A stretch of 64,000 nt of DNA from Diphasiastrum complanatum (Eukaryota; Streptophyta; Lycopodiopsida; Lycopodiales; Lycopodiaceae), in assembly GCA_029204225.1 (NCBI GenBank), contig CM055100.1, positions 33,780,645 through 33,844,644 of the forward strand, read 5' to 3'. Position numbers and translations under genes: made by a program. Positions 1 to 11,240 of the stretch are shown in pieces. Each line of letters opens with the position of its first letter. Positions within the stretch are counted from its first letter, which is position 1. The notes beneath the pieces were generated by a model, which was not told where the DNA came from, ran no database searches, and was given only the letters and a program-made list of their open reading frames with translations.

Positions 1-1664
1 CTCTTCGTTACCAATTTCTCGACTAATGACTTGGCTATAAATGTATATACCCCTTAAAGAGTCATATGGATTGTCAAGGGTCAAGATTTGATTAGTTTTC
101 ATCCTAGGGTTGTGATTGTTTGCTTCATAAGCAAGTTTCCTACAAACCATACCCACTTACCTAAAGGGAGGATGGTAGGCTATATAAACAAAATGTTGCC
201 CACAAACATTTTCACATGCTCTTTCTCCTTGCCTCTTCAAAGTGATGTTAGTTGTGGAGCGCCCACCTACGCTCTTGGATCGCGACCTACCACTTCATTT
301 GGTGAGCCTTTTTTGCTTACACTCTTTGCTTAATGATAGGGTATTTCCTTTCCACCATCGCTGAAGCTATGGATGGATAGCTTTTTTGGTTTGCATATAA
401 CAAACAAACACTGATTTGTGGGAATGTATGTAGCAAATTTTCACGATACTGGGCAGTGATCCATCGTTGGTGAAACTGTTTTTTGCTTGTAGCAGTTTAT
501 TACTATGCATGGCCACAATAGTATACACCCTCAATGCTGCTGGAACGCACTCATAATACAAATGATGCTTGTCTCTATCAACGATGATTGATAGCAATAA
601 TGATTGCATATTTTTGTACACTCAAACCACACTTCCAGGGTTGTTGGAATGCCCTCATACTACAAACATTGCTTGCCTCTATCAACGTTGATTGGTAAGC
701 AATAATGATTGCATTTACGCAGCCTTTGTCAGGAAGATTGATAGAAACATTGTTGCACTTATATGCCCGCTATTGATAGCGCGGACATTGCCACAATTAC
801 TACACAATACTCCATTAATGGAGTTGTGACTGCTGTCAACAACAAAACTACAGGTTTATTGCATTCAATACATAAATGTGCATGCACCTTCTATGTTGCT
901 CATAGGTACATATAGTCAGCATAAGCTAACAATATGTGTTGTCCTTGCTTAGCAATAGATCCATTGGTTGTGTTGGGCATTCGTTTATCACATACATATC
1001 GTGTGATAGTTGAATACACGGCGAATACTACCACTCTCATGGCAATTGAATAGCAGGTATGATGCTTCACCTTCGCTTTTAATGCATATTGACAATTGTA
1101 GCTATATGATACCAGTAAACAACTCTATCATTACCTACTATACAATAATCCAGCCCATTGATAATGGAGATCATGCTTTTTAGTTATGTTTTACATTGAT
1201 GTCTACACTATCAAAGCTCAATGTTTTCAAATGTTTTTTGGCTTCTTAAAGATTTACGTGCTACTAAAAAAGTATGGCATCGTCACAAGAAAACACTTCT
1301 ACCACTATTCAGGTAAGAGCAATCACTCGTCTTATAGTTTTTTCACATGAAGCAAAGGTAAATTCAAGATAACAGTTATCATGTAGTAAACACACAATAA
1401 CAACTTTTGCACCTCTTGTCAAATATTACGTAACCGATAGTAGTAAATTAACCTAACGCAAATTGGTCAACTGTTGATGAATAACAGTTTACATAATACA
1501 GAACAAGTTATCTGGTTTACTCAATAGTAGTTTTGGCTAGGATACTCTTAGATCACATGGATTTGCGAAAGAGTACTAGTAGTCACATGGATTTGGAAAA
1601 GCGTACTAGTAGTTGCAAAGGGTTAGCAACATCAACTAAAAATAGGAATCGAGCTTGAATACTC
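1..1664. other. Region without recognisable genes
   Basis: I see no conserved coding sequence here. The stretch is AT-rich. It holds one imperfect tandem duplication (536-713) and short palindromes, for example ACTCCATTAATGGAGT near 811. It ends where the gag of the Copia remnant begins. It could be eroded retrotransposon sequence, but nothing specific supports that. Confidence 0.6.
536..713. repeat. Imperfect tandem duplication, period about 104 bp
   Basis: Two copies share blocks such as CTCTATCAACG (573 and 677) followed by a GATTG...AGCAATAATGATTGCA segment. They are offset by 104 bp and have diverged by scattered substitutions. Only two copies are visible. Confidence 0.7.
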
Positions 1665-2434
1665 TTGGAAAGCATGGATATGCTCAGGGGTTTGACACTA
1701 CTACTATCATCTAGACTAATCTTCCACATAGATTCCCAAGGGAAAGCCAGTCCTACCATGGACAAGCTTGATGGAGCTAATTACCATATGTGGAAATTTA
1801 AGATGAGAACTGTGCAAATGGCTAAGGAATTGTATGACGTTGTTACAGGTGAGGAGGCAAGACCCAAAGAAGACGACGCAACAATCTCCCGATGGAAGCT
1901 GAAGGATGGCAAAGCATTTGCGTTGATCATCCTCAACATCTCGAACATGCAAATCAGCCATGTGTCCGAAGCTCAGACATCCAAGGAAGTCTGGGACATC
2001 TTGAGAACATTATATGAAGTGCGAGATATAGCTTCCAAGCTACATCTCAGGAAGAAAGTTTACTCCCTCAAGATGGCAAATGGTGATTCCCTGCAAAATC
2101 ACATCAACTAGTTCAAGAATTCGTTGAAGCAAATGGCCACTGTCAGATCTGTCATCGACGATCATGACGCAGTAATGACACTGCTATCAAGCTTGCCAAG
2201 CTCATACGATAGTCGGCTGATGATCATCATGACACACCCCAAACTGACTCTTTCAAGAGTCATCACAATGTTGTTGCAAGAATACTCTCGAAGGAACAAA
2301 GCCTCCAGTTCCTCGACTGTTGACTCTCACGCCCTATACACCAACAAAGGCTTGACTAAACAGAAGAAGAAAGGCTCGAAGTCATCAAAGAAAGATCAAA
2401 GACTGACACATCGTCACGAGCAGTCGAATCACTA
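1665..2434 (+). pseudogene. Copia gag (UBN2-type), with stop codons
   Basis: The start resembles Copia gag: LDGANYHMWKFKMRT, then a W.LKD segment, then VWDILRTLYE. This is the UBN2 / gag-polypeptide fold that forms the virus-like particle. A TAG at 2109-2111 splits the frame; the protein match continues at once in the same frame, so this is probably a CAG-to-TAG change. The typical segment LLSSLPSSYDSRL follows. The lysine-rich tail runs into a zinc-knuckle region near 2445-2500 that is broken by a stop and a frameshift. It cannot make a working capsid. Confidence 0.9.
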
Positions 2435-2538
2435 ACAAAGAAAAAGCGATTTTGCAAATAGTGCAAGCGTTCTAACATGAGATCCAAGACTGCCAGATAC
2501 TGCAAGCAAAGAATAGCAGCAAAGAACAATCGAATCAA

Positions 2539-2979
2539 GTGGCAAATATAACTGCAGAAGCTCCACAGCCTACTCAAGAATTGGATCATGATGCCTTCAT
2601 GACAAACCATCAAGAAGCATCCAACGACAGCTCTTGGTTTCTTGATTCCGGTGCCGCACAATATGACCAACCATATCGTTGTTTCGAGTCCTATCTGCCT
2701 TTCAATACCAAACGACATGTTCACCTTGGTGACAATAGCAATCAAGCTATCAAAGGTGAAGGTACAGTAAGATTAAACTCTGCCAATGATCAATGGAAGC
2801 GACTTTCAAATGTCCTTCATGTACCAAATCTGTCAACAAATTTGCTTTCTGTTAGCAGGATAACAGACCTAGGACATAAAGTACAATTTGAATCTGGTCA
2901 GTGTAAAGTTGATTTTGAATCAGGTCAGTGTAAAGTAGTCGATAAGAGCACTCGGAAAGAGACATGGATACTTGTATAG
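2539..2979 (+). pseudogene. Copia aspartic protease region
   Basis: WFLDSGAA is the Copia protease active-site motif (D-S-G). Downstream, VLHVPNLSTNLLSVSRITD is the conserved flap/C-terminal segment of plant Copia proteases. Just after the DSGA the expected histidine-methionine segment is out of frame. A 27-nt internal duplication makes FESGQCKV appear twice in a row (about 2887-2940). The protease would normally process Gag-Pol in the particle; this copy is damaged. Confidence 0.88.
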
Positions 2980-3560
2980 ATTAAGTCATTGTTTTTCTAC
3001 CTCTAGTCAAGCACTTAGTACTTCTATTCAGATATCACTTTGGCATTATAGACTTGTTCATTTGAATCATGCTTCTGTACAACAAATGTCTAAGCAATCC
3101 ATTGTTCTTGATCTCGACTATCCTGATAAGAAAGTTGAATTAATTGTCTGTCAAGACTCTCTAGCCAGTAAACAGAGCATGAAACTATTTAGATCAAGCC
3201 ATCAGCATACAACTAGAGGATAACTAGATGTTGTACATACAGATATCTATGCCCAATGCAAAATCCTTCACTGAAGAACGCAAAGTATTTCATAACTTTT
3301 ATTGATGAATTTTCCAGAAGAACTATGGTATATTTTATTAAGAAGAAATCAAAAGCTTTCAATTGCTTCAAAATCTTCAAGGAGTGTGCAGAGAAAGAGA
3401 CTGGTAAACAAATCAAAGCCTTGAAATCCGATAATGGTGGAGAGTATATCTCTACCAAATTCAAGGAGTATTGCCAAAGCCAAGACATTGAACAACAGTT
3501 TATTACTCCTTATTCACCTCAGTCTAATGGCTTAGCCGAGAGGAAGAATTGTACCCTGGT
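2972..3560 (+). pseudogene. Copia pre-integrase and integrase fragment
   Basis: LWHYRLVHLNHASVQQM is the His part of the HHCC zinc-binding module of Copia integrase. The catalytic core follows with FITFIDEFSR, LKSDNGGEYIS (second Asp) and FITPYSPQSNGLAERKN (Glu region). The frame changes between the HHCC module and the core. Coding stops abruptly at about 3560 at the junction with the minus-strand LTR. The core motifs are visible but the C-terminal half is absent. Confidence 0.9.
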
Positions 3561-3561
3561 T

Positions 3562-4672
3562 TGTTGTAAAATCGTGGGCGTGAGCGGATGTGGAAGCTCG
3601 AGGCTTAGAGCATAGGTGTGTAGGAACGAAAACGCAACAGTTAGCAGCAAAAATATTCAAGTAGAGAAATTCATACAGATTGCGCAAATGAACGACGCAG
3701 TAGTGAGACAAAAATTGCACTCTGATAAATATCAACAGTGAGTAGAATGACTTGAAGTAATAACTTCAGCTTGCTGAGCGTGATAACGCTGGCTACAGAT
3801 AACTCTGATTGAAAGAGAATTTCAATTAACACTTACATAGCTTGATTTAGCTAATATATATATATATTTACAAGTGTCGAGAGAAAAATATCTTTATGCC
3901 TTAACTGCCATTTACTCCAGTTTTGCATCTGTACAAAGTTGGTAACCGCCCTTAGGATATTTGTTTCTCCAGTTGTTTTAGGGTTGATGATAAGTTGGCA
4001 ACGTCGGTCTACCAATGTAGCAAAAACAGAAAAACTCGAAAAACCCGAAAACTCAAAGGTGCCCTTTAGACTGAAGGTATGTGAATCCTGAAGGTATCCT
4101 TAGCCTTAAGGTATGTAAATCATGAAGGCGCCCTTAGATTTAAGACAATGAAGAAGGTGAAAAAGCCGAAAAGGGCCTTAGACTAAAGACAGCGAAGAAG
4201 GCGAAGGTGCCTTAGACTAAAGGCAGTGAAAAACAGAAGGTGTCTTAGATTTAAGACAACAAAAAAGGCGAAAAGGGCCTTAGACTAAAGGTAGCAAAAA
4301 ACAAATGCCTTAGATTTAAGACAGCAAAAAAGACAAAAAAAGCCGAAGGTGCCTTAAAATGGTTTCTAAGGCATTCTGGCCACTTTGTCGCATTTTTCGC
4401 GAAGGGGCAAAAAAGACGAAGGTGTCTTAAGAGTGGTTTCTAAGGCATTCTAGCCACTTGGCCAATGTGTCGTATTCTGGCCACTTGGCCAGTGTGTCAC
4501 TTTTTCGTTGAGGTGCAAAAAAGGCGAAGGTGCCTACAAATGGTTAAGGCAAAAAGAATCTTTTAATGAAGGGAAAAAATGAGAAGGTCCAAAAACATGT
4601 AGTCGGCCTTCAGTTTTTCAGGATGCTCATTACTTGAACGATTTGTTTAAGACTGAGCATAAAAATCTAACA
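3562..4672 (-). mobile_element. Copia LTR (3' LTR of a minus-strand element), 1,111 bp
   Basis: Read on the minus strand it begins TGTTAGATTTTTATGC directly after a purine-rich tract (PPT) and ends ...TTTTACAACA: a TG...CA structure. Minus-strand Copia pol fragments lie just upstream (higher coordinates), as expected for a 3' LTR. It contains an AT-rich TATATATA promoter-like run (about 3857-3868) and a minisatellite. Its outer edge sits exactly where the plus-strand Copia integrase stops, so it inserted there. Confidence 0.75.
4036..4545. repeat. Minisatellite inside the LTR (units about 40-60 bp)
   Basis: Imperfect units carry the words GCCTTAGACTAAAG, TTAGATTTAAGACA and GCGAAGGTGCC, repeated about eight times from 4040 to 4330. 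A second family, TTTCTAAGGCATTCTGGCCACTT, occurs three times from 4360 to 4500. The units vary in length and sequence. They lie inside the LTR, so they would be part of the transcript or U3 region. Confidence 0.8.
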
Positions 4673-4683
4673 CTTCCATCCTG
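4673..4683 (-). promoter_or_regulatory. Polypurine tract
   Basis: On the minus strand CAGGATGGAAG immediately precedes the LTR start TGTTAG. This position and purine content fit the primer for plus-strand DNA synthesis of the Copia element. Only one base at each end is not consistent with a pure purine run. Confidence 0.55.
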
Positions 4684-4735
4684 AAAAATGCTTTGTACTT
4701 CAGTTTTAGCATATCGTTAAAATATGAGATGACGC

Positions 4736-5720
4736 TCATTTTGATAGAGCTAACATATATTTTGAATCCTTCAACAAATTCAAATTATTACTAAATAGTA
4801 ACATATCATCTACATAAAAGGTGATGATTATGAAGATATTCAATAAAGACTGAAAATAAAAATTTGAGTCTGTCGAGTTTGGAATAAAACCATTCTCGTT
4901 AAAAGATGCATTGGTCTTCTCTTGATCAATATCAGGTGATGACATTGCCTCTGAAACAACGTTTGATTTCTACACAAAGTAGTAGGCCGGATGATCCGTA
5001 AATCGGGATGGAGGTTGTCTTAATCGGTTCGATCTTTTGGGTTGAACTGCGATCCTCTGATGTGATTCGTTTTGCTGAGGGACTGCCTCGTTGTCAGAGT
5101 CACTATCAGTGTCAGTGTCAATCTTCTGATTAGTCCTGAGTACTTCAGAGCTGTTGGTGTTGCTTCTAGGATCTTTCGCAAAAATGACAGTTTTGCTCAT
5201 GAAGGTCTTTTGAGAGTCCAGATTGAAGAGCTTGTATGTCTGATGGTCTGAGAAATAGCTGATGAAGATTGACCTTCTACTGGTGTTGTCTAGCTTCTTA
5301 CTTAGATCAGTAGGGATCTGTGAGTAGGCTATGCATCCAAACACTCGAATATTTGTGAGTGATGGCTTTGATCCTATCCACACCCAATAAGGTGTCTGGC
5401 CATTCAGGGCCTCTGAGATGGATCGATTTTGAAGGTAGGCTGCTGTAGTAACAAGTTCTGTCCAGAGTTTCTTTGGAAGAGAGGCATGGGCCAGCATGCT
5501 CTTTGCACTTGCGATGAGTGTCTGATTCTTCCTTTGAGCTACACCATTGGACTAAGGTGAGTAGCGGGCTGAATATTGTTGTAAATGTATTTGATTGGCC
5601 TTGCAGAAAGCTTTACCACAATTTGCAAGTTCCTTTGGACTTCTTCCTCTGTATTGTAGCTTTCCAACATCAGAGTGAATCACGTCCAATATTCCTGCAA
5701 GTGATTGTGCTAGCTCTCAT
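4736..5720 (-). pseudogene. Copia integrase/RT fragment (internal deletion)
   Basis: Reading down from 5720: the integrase end with NGVAQRKNQTLIASAKSML, then the PKKLWTELVTTAAYLQNR segment and the IFGCIAY...SKKLD domain that precedes RT, then RFTDHPAYYF. The first half of RT is missing. The frame resumes at 4945 with a segment containing FYVDDMLLFSN, the RT catalytic YVDD box. After 4736 the sequence degenerates into the PPT and LTR. Residues between the integrase tail and YVDD (over 150) are lost, so the element is dead. It belongs with the LTR at 3562-4672. Confidence 0.85.
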
Positions 5721-5924
5721 TCACTTATGCATGATGGATATAAATCTGAAAGAAAAAAAAACGTTAAAGCATTTAAATCATAATCTGAAGAGCATCAATA
5801 AAAAAACACCTATGATTGCAGTAGAGTGCATATGTTTTGATATACTTATAGTTACATTTCCGATGATCATGAGGATTGATATCTTGTACTTTTATTTCTG
5901 AATGCATATATACATGTTGTACTA

Positions 5925-6157
5925 AAACTTTTGATATCGAACGACCTCCCGAAGTAGTCTTAAACTCCAAAAATTTTGCTTTCCAATAATATTTGTATGT
6001 CATTTTTGTCCTTTTCTTATATCGAAAATTGTCCTTTGATGATGGATGCAAAAGCACCCATGAATTCTTCGTATTTTGTTGGCTTTCAGTTATCAGCTTC
6101 ATCTTTCTCATTGTAAAGAATCACAGACTCAACTGTAGATCTTGGTCTCCTTGCCAT
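5925..6157 (-). pseudogene. Unrecognised repeated ORF, copy 1 (frameshifted)
   Basis: From an ATG at 6157 the frame begins MARRPRSTVESVILYNEKD. A stop follows, and the match to copy 2 (36195-36464) continues in another frame with NSWVLLHPSSK and KYYWKAKF. The copies align at the protein level over about 70 residues, although this one carries a frameshift. That suggests descent from a coding sequence. I do not recognise the family. It is basic, with a W...HPSSK...KKR...YWK core. It could be the N-terminus of a transposon protein. Copia sequence lies next to it. Confidence 0.5.
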
Positions 6158-6299
6158 TGCTATTTTCAAAGCTTGGGCGCCAAAAATCTCTTTGATATGA
6201 TACTTAATTTTAATTTTTCGTATCACATTTAATCTAATGTGAATGCCACAGTAGTCACAGTTACTGTGCATACTATATTTTAAGTAATTATACATACTA

Positions 6300-6916
6300 T
6301 ATTTCTATAACTGTAACTAGTATGGTTAGCAAATTTCATTATGCTAACCAGCACAGTTAAGTAAATTTAACTTGAGGTATTGACGTCGGGCAAATTAGCA
6401 TGTGTCGAACAGGAAGAGCAAACCAATGGGATACGTCCATGATGCTGCCCGAACACAAATTTCAAAATTTTCTATAATGTATTTTTGTTCAATTTTTTTG
6501 AGCTACATTACGTAGATTTCAAATTTGTGCATTTTGATTGGGCCAGGTGACGGTCGAAACTAGAGAAAAAATAAATAAAAATATCTTTACAAAGGGTCTT
6601 TTTTTATTTTGGAACTCCTCTAATGTTTGGACTAAAGGAACTTGTGCCTACTAGTCATGAACACACACCCTATGATCAAATCCAAACCCATGCATAAATT
6701 AACCCCTAGTTCATTGTAAAACATGCCTATGCAATCTTTAGAACAGGGCATAATATTTTGGACACAACTTTGCCAAGGATGTCCCTTGTCTATCATTGCC
6801 ACATATGTACACTTTTCCAAGTGTTTTTTTTTGTTGAATCTTTTATCCCAAAATGCTATAGACAATAAGGCTTTTTTTCAGTTCAAAAAGAAAACAAAAC
6901 AAATATGTACATACGT
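6300..6916. other. Region without recognisable genes
   Basis: AT-rich sequence with no conserved reading frame. It lies between copy 1 of the unrecognised ORF and a GT/AT microsatellite. I see nothing else in it. Confidence 0.6.
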
Positions 6917-7002
6917 GTGTGTGTGTGTGTTTGTGTTTACATGTGCATGTGCTTGCATGTGCTTGCATGTGCATGTGTGTATATATATATATATATATAT
7001 AT
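6917..7002. repeat. GT-rich then AT microsatellite
   Basis: A (GT)n run at about 6917-6931 is followed by GTGCATGTGCTTGCATGT units and then by (AT)n up to 7002. The AT end is the insertion point of the miniature element that begins at 7003. Confidence 0.9.
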
Positions 7003-7306
7003 CATAGTTGCACCACATTTCTAGAAAAGCATTCCAAAATGCGTTCAAAAACGTGTTTCTAATTTAGGATAGCGTTTCTCGTTAAAGTTAATTATTTTTT
7101 TCATTTTTGTGAGCAATATGGGTATCAAATTAAAGCATTAATTATGGGCAGTACATTTATGTAAGTTGCTAAATGTTTTGGGTACAATGTGATCCAATTA
7201 ATGTGCATCAATCCCTGCTGGATTCTGTCAAGGAGTTCAAATTTTTTAATATCTGTTTTTTTTCTCAACGATTCTGGATCCAGAAACGGGTTTCTGTGCA
7301 ATTATG
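7003..7306. mobile_element. hAT-like miniature element (MITE), 304 bp
   Basis: The left end reads CATAGTTGCACCACATTTCT. The reverse complement of the right end reads CATAATTGCACAGAAACC. These are imperfect terminal inverted repeats (TIRs). The flanking octamers ATATATAT and ATAGATAC match at 6 of 8 positions, consistent with an eroded 8-bp duplication in an AT repeat. The core GCAATATGGGTATCA is shared with the 800-bp element at 45882-46681 and with a fragment near 20150. It has no coding capacity. Confidence 0.7.
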
Positions 7307-8051
7307 ATAGATACAAACACACACATATTTATTTATTTATTCATATGTATATACTTCAGAAACTCCAAATACTTCAAACGTCCCATATGCTACTGGACTA
7401 GGAAATGAACCACCCCCAAAAGAACTTTTGTGAAACGTTGTGTAGCCACGAGAAAGCAGCAGGTGAAGAAAAACATATAATGTTCAATGTCAGAGTTAAC
7501 ACTCGATCCTAAAAAGGACCAATATTATGTAAAGTTCACAAGACTATAACGATTCGATTAACAATCGCCTGAACAAATCTAAAAAGAAAACCTCACTTCA
7601 AAGATGATTATCGCCGATCCTTTGCCAATGAACAGCCAGATATACTCCCAACTCGTTTATCAGTCACTAAGTCAGTCAAGATACTCCGCCATGACCAGTT
7701 TGGACATTGTGAAGCCTTCCCAAAACAGAACTAAGACCTGAAATGCTAACTTCTAGACTCGCTTTCTAAACTTTCAAGCATGCTTCTATGGCAAATGCTG
7801 CCTACCATTCACATCCTGTTTTCAAATAACCTGGAAAAATAAGAACCCTATATATCATGCAGGAGTTGCTAGAAGGCTTGAATCTTTGTATTGCTTTATG
7901 ATCTTCTTGCAGCAACATTCAAATTTTTCAAATTGCAGCCTTTTGTTCCATTTTGACCTCGCTGTTGATTCTTGTTATGTCCATGACATGGTTAGGCCAA
8001 AGTGTACACCCCTGTGCGATAAGATTCTCTTGACCTTATTTTCGTGGAACT
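7307..8051. other. 3' flank of the pinin gene
   Basis: No conserved ORF. The part nearest 8051 lies just downstream of the pinin stop codon on the minus strand and probably contains its 3' UTR. No poly(A) signal could be assigned with confidence. Confidence 0.45.
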
Positions 8052-9601
8052 TTATCTCTGTTCGCCATCCTCATTACCACTTCCATAGCCCGTTGCCCCT
8101 TGAAGCAAAGCTGAACTGGAAGATCTCTTTACTTCAGGCATTCCAACTTCCAAGCCTTCTCCTGTTTCATGCACGTCATCCATCCTTTCATCATCATCAT
8201 CATCATCCTCAACTGCATCATCTTCAGTATTGTCCACTTCCATTGCTGTTAGCTTACTCACTTTTGTTTTTTCCTTGAAAGTTTCATCAAGTTGCCCCTC
8301 CTCAGACTCTGTCTGCAAGTCCGAGCCATTTGAATTGCTAAGACGTGGGCCAGCCTGCCATCTCTTGATCTCAGTTTCCACATTTGCAAGGTGCTCTCCA
8401 CTTATACAACTTTGATATGAGGAAAGCTCCTCTCGTCGTAACATTTTCCAGTCAGTAAATTCCTACAAAATGCAAATATGTCTATTTAGCAACGAATTAA
8501 AAGCCCCTGTATTACAATATATGATCAAAACACTTAAACCAAGATCCCACAGCTTCTGAACATTCCTTTTGAACAAAACAAAAGGCATCTCCATTTCATC
8601 TGTCCCAGCCGGAGTAGCATCGCCATACCTAGAGCTGAAATTTCAATTTTTGATAAGATGTGACTGAAAAGTTAGTCCAAACAAAGAAACCACCAATCTT
8701 TTCCCAATTTGCATTATGGCTTGTCTTTGAAATCAGCACCCTCCTCCCAACATTGCTGATTTCAAATCCTTATGCAAGAGAGAGACATTTGCTAATGTTA
8801 TGGGCATATGCTCACCTAAACATGTGTAACTAGCCTCATAACACTTTACTGGTTTACCAGCACATTGCAATTAATTTTAAAAACATCAGATCAAAAACCA
8901 AGCCCGAATATCATGGCCTGTCAAGGAAGAAAATACCTTCTCGCGATCTTGAAGGAGTTTCAAATCCTCATCTGAAGGTTTTGCTGGCATATAAAATATA
9001 CACGGTTCTGCTTTCGTCCTATCCAAGAAGTATGAAGGAAGTAATGACTTTAAAGAAAGAACAAAATTACAGAAACAACCACATCATAAATATGAAGAAC
9101 ATAATGTGGCATCACTTTTCTGTTTAAAGTTATTTCTGTCATGCTGCCAATAGATCCAAGGAAAACTCGGCTCACTTTAAAACAAGTGTGATAAGCTATT
9201 CCATTATAAAGTTCACGTAAAATACTGAGATTAAAAAAATACAAGATAGTAAGCAGAGAAACCACGTAAAATACATCACATGCCTCTCATAGCAAAGAGT
9301 GGCGACAAAGGGTTTTGTCTACCCAATACTGGAATAATACAAAGATGATCTATCAGGAATCACAGTACAGTCTCTTACTTTAAAAAAGAAGTTAGTTTGA
9401 TGTGGTGCTCGGTCCACTGAATAAACAGCAGCTCCAATTGCTTTTCCTCTGCTTTTGCAGCCAGCCTTGCTCTTAGAGTCTGATAGCAGACATAAAATGA
9501 ACACATCAATTTTCATGGTCCGACCATTTAAGTAGTCAAACAGTATAAACTTCCCTGGAATCTTAAATCCATTCATGCAAGCTTATATATGGTCTCATTC
9601 A

Positions 9602-9655
<54 letters not shown>

Positions 9656-11153
9656 TGGCTGTCTAGCCGCAATGGCTACCTAGCCGGGAGCTTCACTGCC
9701 AGCGCTCCATCTTCAGCATGGCTCCACGTAAGCGGGGGGGAGGTAACTCCCTTCAACCTCCACCGCACCCTGCTGGCTCTGAACCGTGCCCTGCATCCTC
9801 CATCGCAGGTCCTGAAGCCTCCGCCTCCATTCTTGAGTCTCGCCTTGCTGGCCCGAAATCTGCCTCCATCGCAGGTCTGCCTTTTGTGCCTGCTCCTGCT
9901 CCTGCTCCTGCCATCGTACCTGCCTCAGGTGGAACCATCGCATCTGCATCTTCCATCTCCGTCATTCGTGCAGATCAGTTACGTTCATATGAATATCTCA
10001 ACGACCACGAAAAAAACTTCTTTCTCTTGAAGCTATGATCCAATCTGTGCAATCTCATCTTCAGGAACTAGATTTGTCTATCGATGATCTCAAGAAAGAA
10101 GTTACGGCTATCAAAATCGAAGCTTCCTCTCATTCGACTACTTCAGCTAAGATCTAATAGCTTGAAAGTCAAGTGGAACAACAACATACCGCTGTCCGAT
10201 CCTGGGCAGATGTGCTTAAAGGTCCTAATATTGCTGCTCTGCCACCTCCACCTTCATATATCTCAGCTACGTTCATAGAGAGCCGTTTGCGAGAGCAAAA
10301 GGCTCTTAATGTCCGAGTCAGAGGTATTACGAACTCCCATGATGCTGTTGGTGAAGCTAAAAAGTTTCTTGAAGAGAATCTTCAGCACCACCACAATGAT
10401 ATGGATAAGACATGGCGGACTAAGAAAGACCTCTTGTCATACGCTTTGCATCTACAACAAGTCGTCACGAAGTGCTAGGAAAGAGATCTACACTGCGGGG
10501 CACTACGATATACCTGGATGAAGACCTTACTTTCATTCAGGTTCAAGAACGGAAAAAGGCAAAACAGGAGGCTTTAGCCAATGGAAAGTGGGAGATCTAT
10601 AGGGATGGTATCATTCGTTTTGTAGATATTAAACTTGCTACTATTAATGATATATCTGAGATTGTTCAGAGTTAGTGAGAGAATTAGAGCACTGAAGAGA
10701 TGCCAGTTGAGTCTGTAAATGGTCTTCGTACCATATAATCCTGGACATTATCCTCATCTTAGTTAGTTTGGTTTTAGTTATGATGTTTGACGGCATTGCT
10801 CCGTCTTGGTTCCACTTTTTCTGGTGTACTTGTTCGTCTTATATGCCTTTTGGCATGGAAAAGACGTTAATAAAGCTTCTTCTTCTTCTCTCTCTCTTTC
10901 TCTCTCTCATCGCTATTTCTCCTCCCCCGAACCCTAATCTCAGAGAAACCCTAACTTGTCTTTTCATCTTGAAGATCACGCTTTGCAGAATTCCAGAACA
11001 TGCATGGTATATATAGCGTTTCAATCCAAATGACATTAGTTTTATGGGATAAATTCAATGACACGTGTCCATCAAGCATGCTCGATGGTTGTAACCCTAA
11101 TCACACGTGGACCAATCTGAAGCTCTGAAATGCGTTTTCTCCATAACAGCCTA

Positions 11154-11240
<87 letters not shown>

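Larger units (their letters stand above)
1665..3560 (+). mobile_element. Copia LTR retrotransposon remnant (gag-PR-INT), truncated
   Basis: Gag, protease, the pre-integrase module and the integrase core follow in Ty1/Copia order on the plus strand, with stops and frameshifts. The element stops in the integrase just after a LAERKN motif. There, at 3562, a foreign LTR reading TGTTG begins, so this copy was interrupted by another element. RT, RNase H and both of its own LTRs are missing. No intact reading frame is left. Confidence 0.9.

Noticed and set aside
8530-8635. Extra pinin exon on the minus strand (open frame after TTTCAG)
   Set aside because: Exons 9 and 10 already join in phase and match the family without it, and its peptide does not resemble pinin. 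It could be a retained or cryptic exon, but nothing supports it.
9319-9576. 85-codon minus-strand frame as a separate gene
   Set aside because: It is a shadow frame across pinin exon 8 (9479-9379). The true frame encodes TLRARLAAKAEEKQLELLF.
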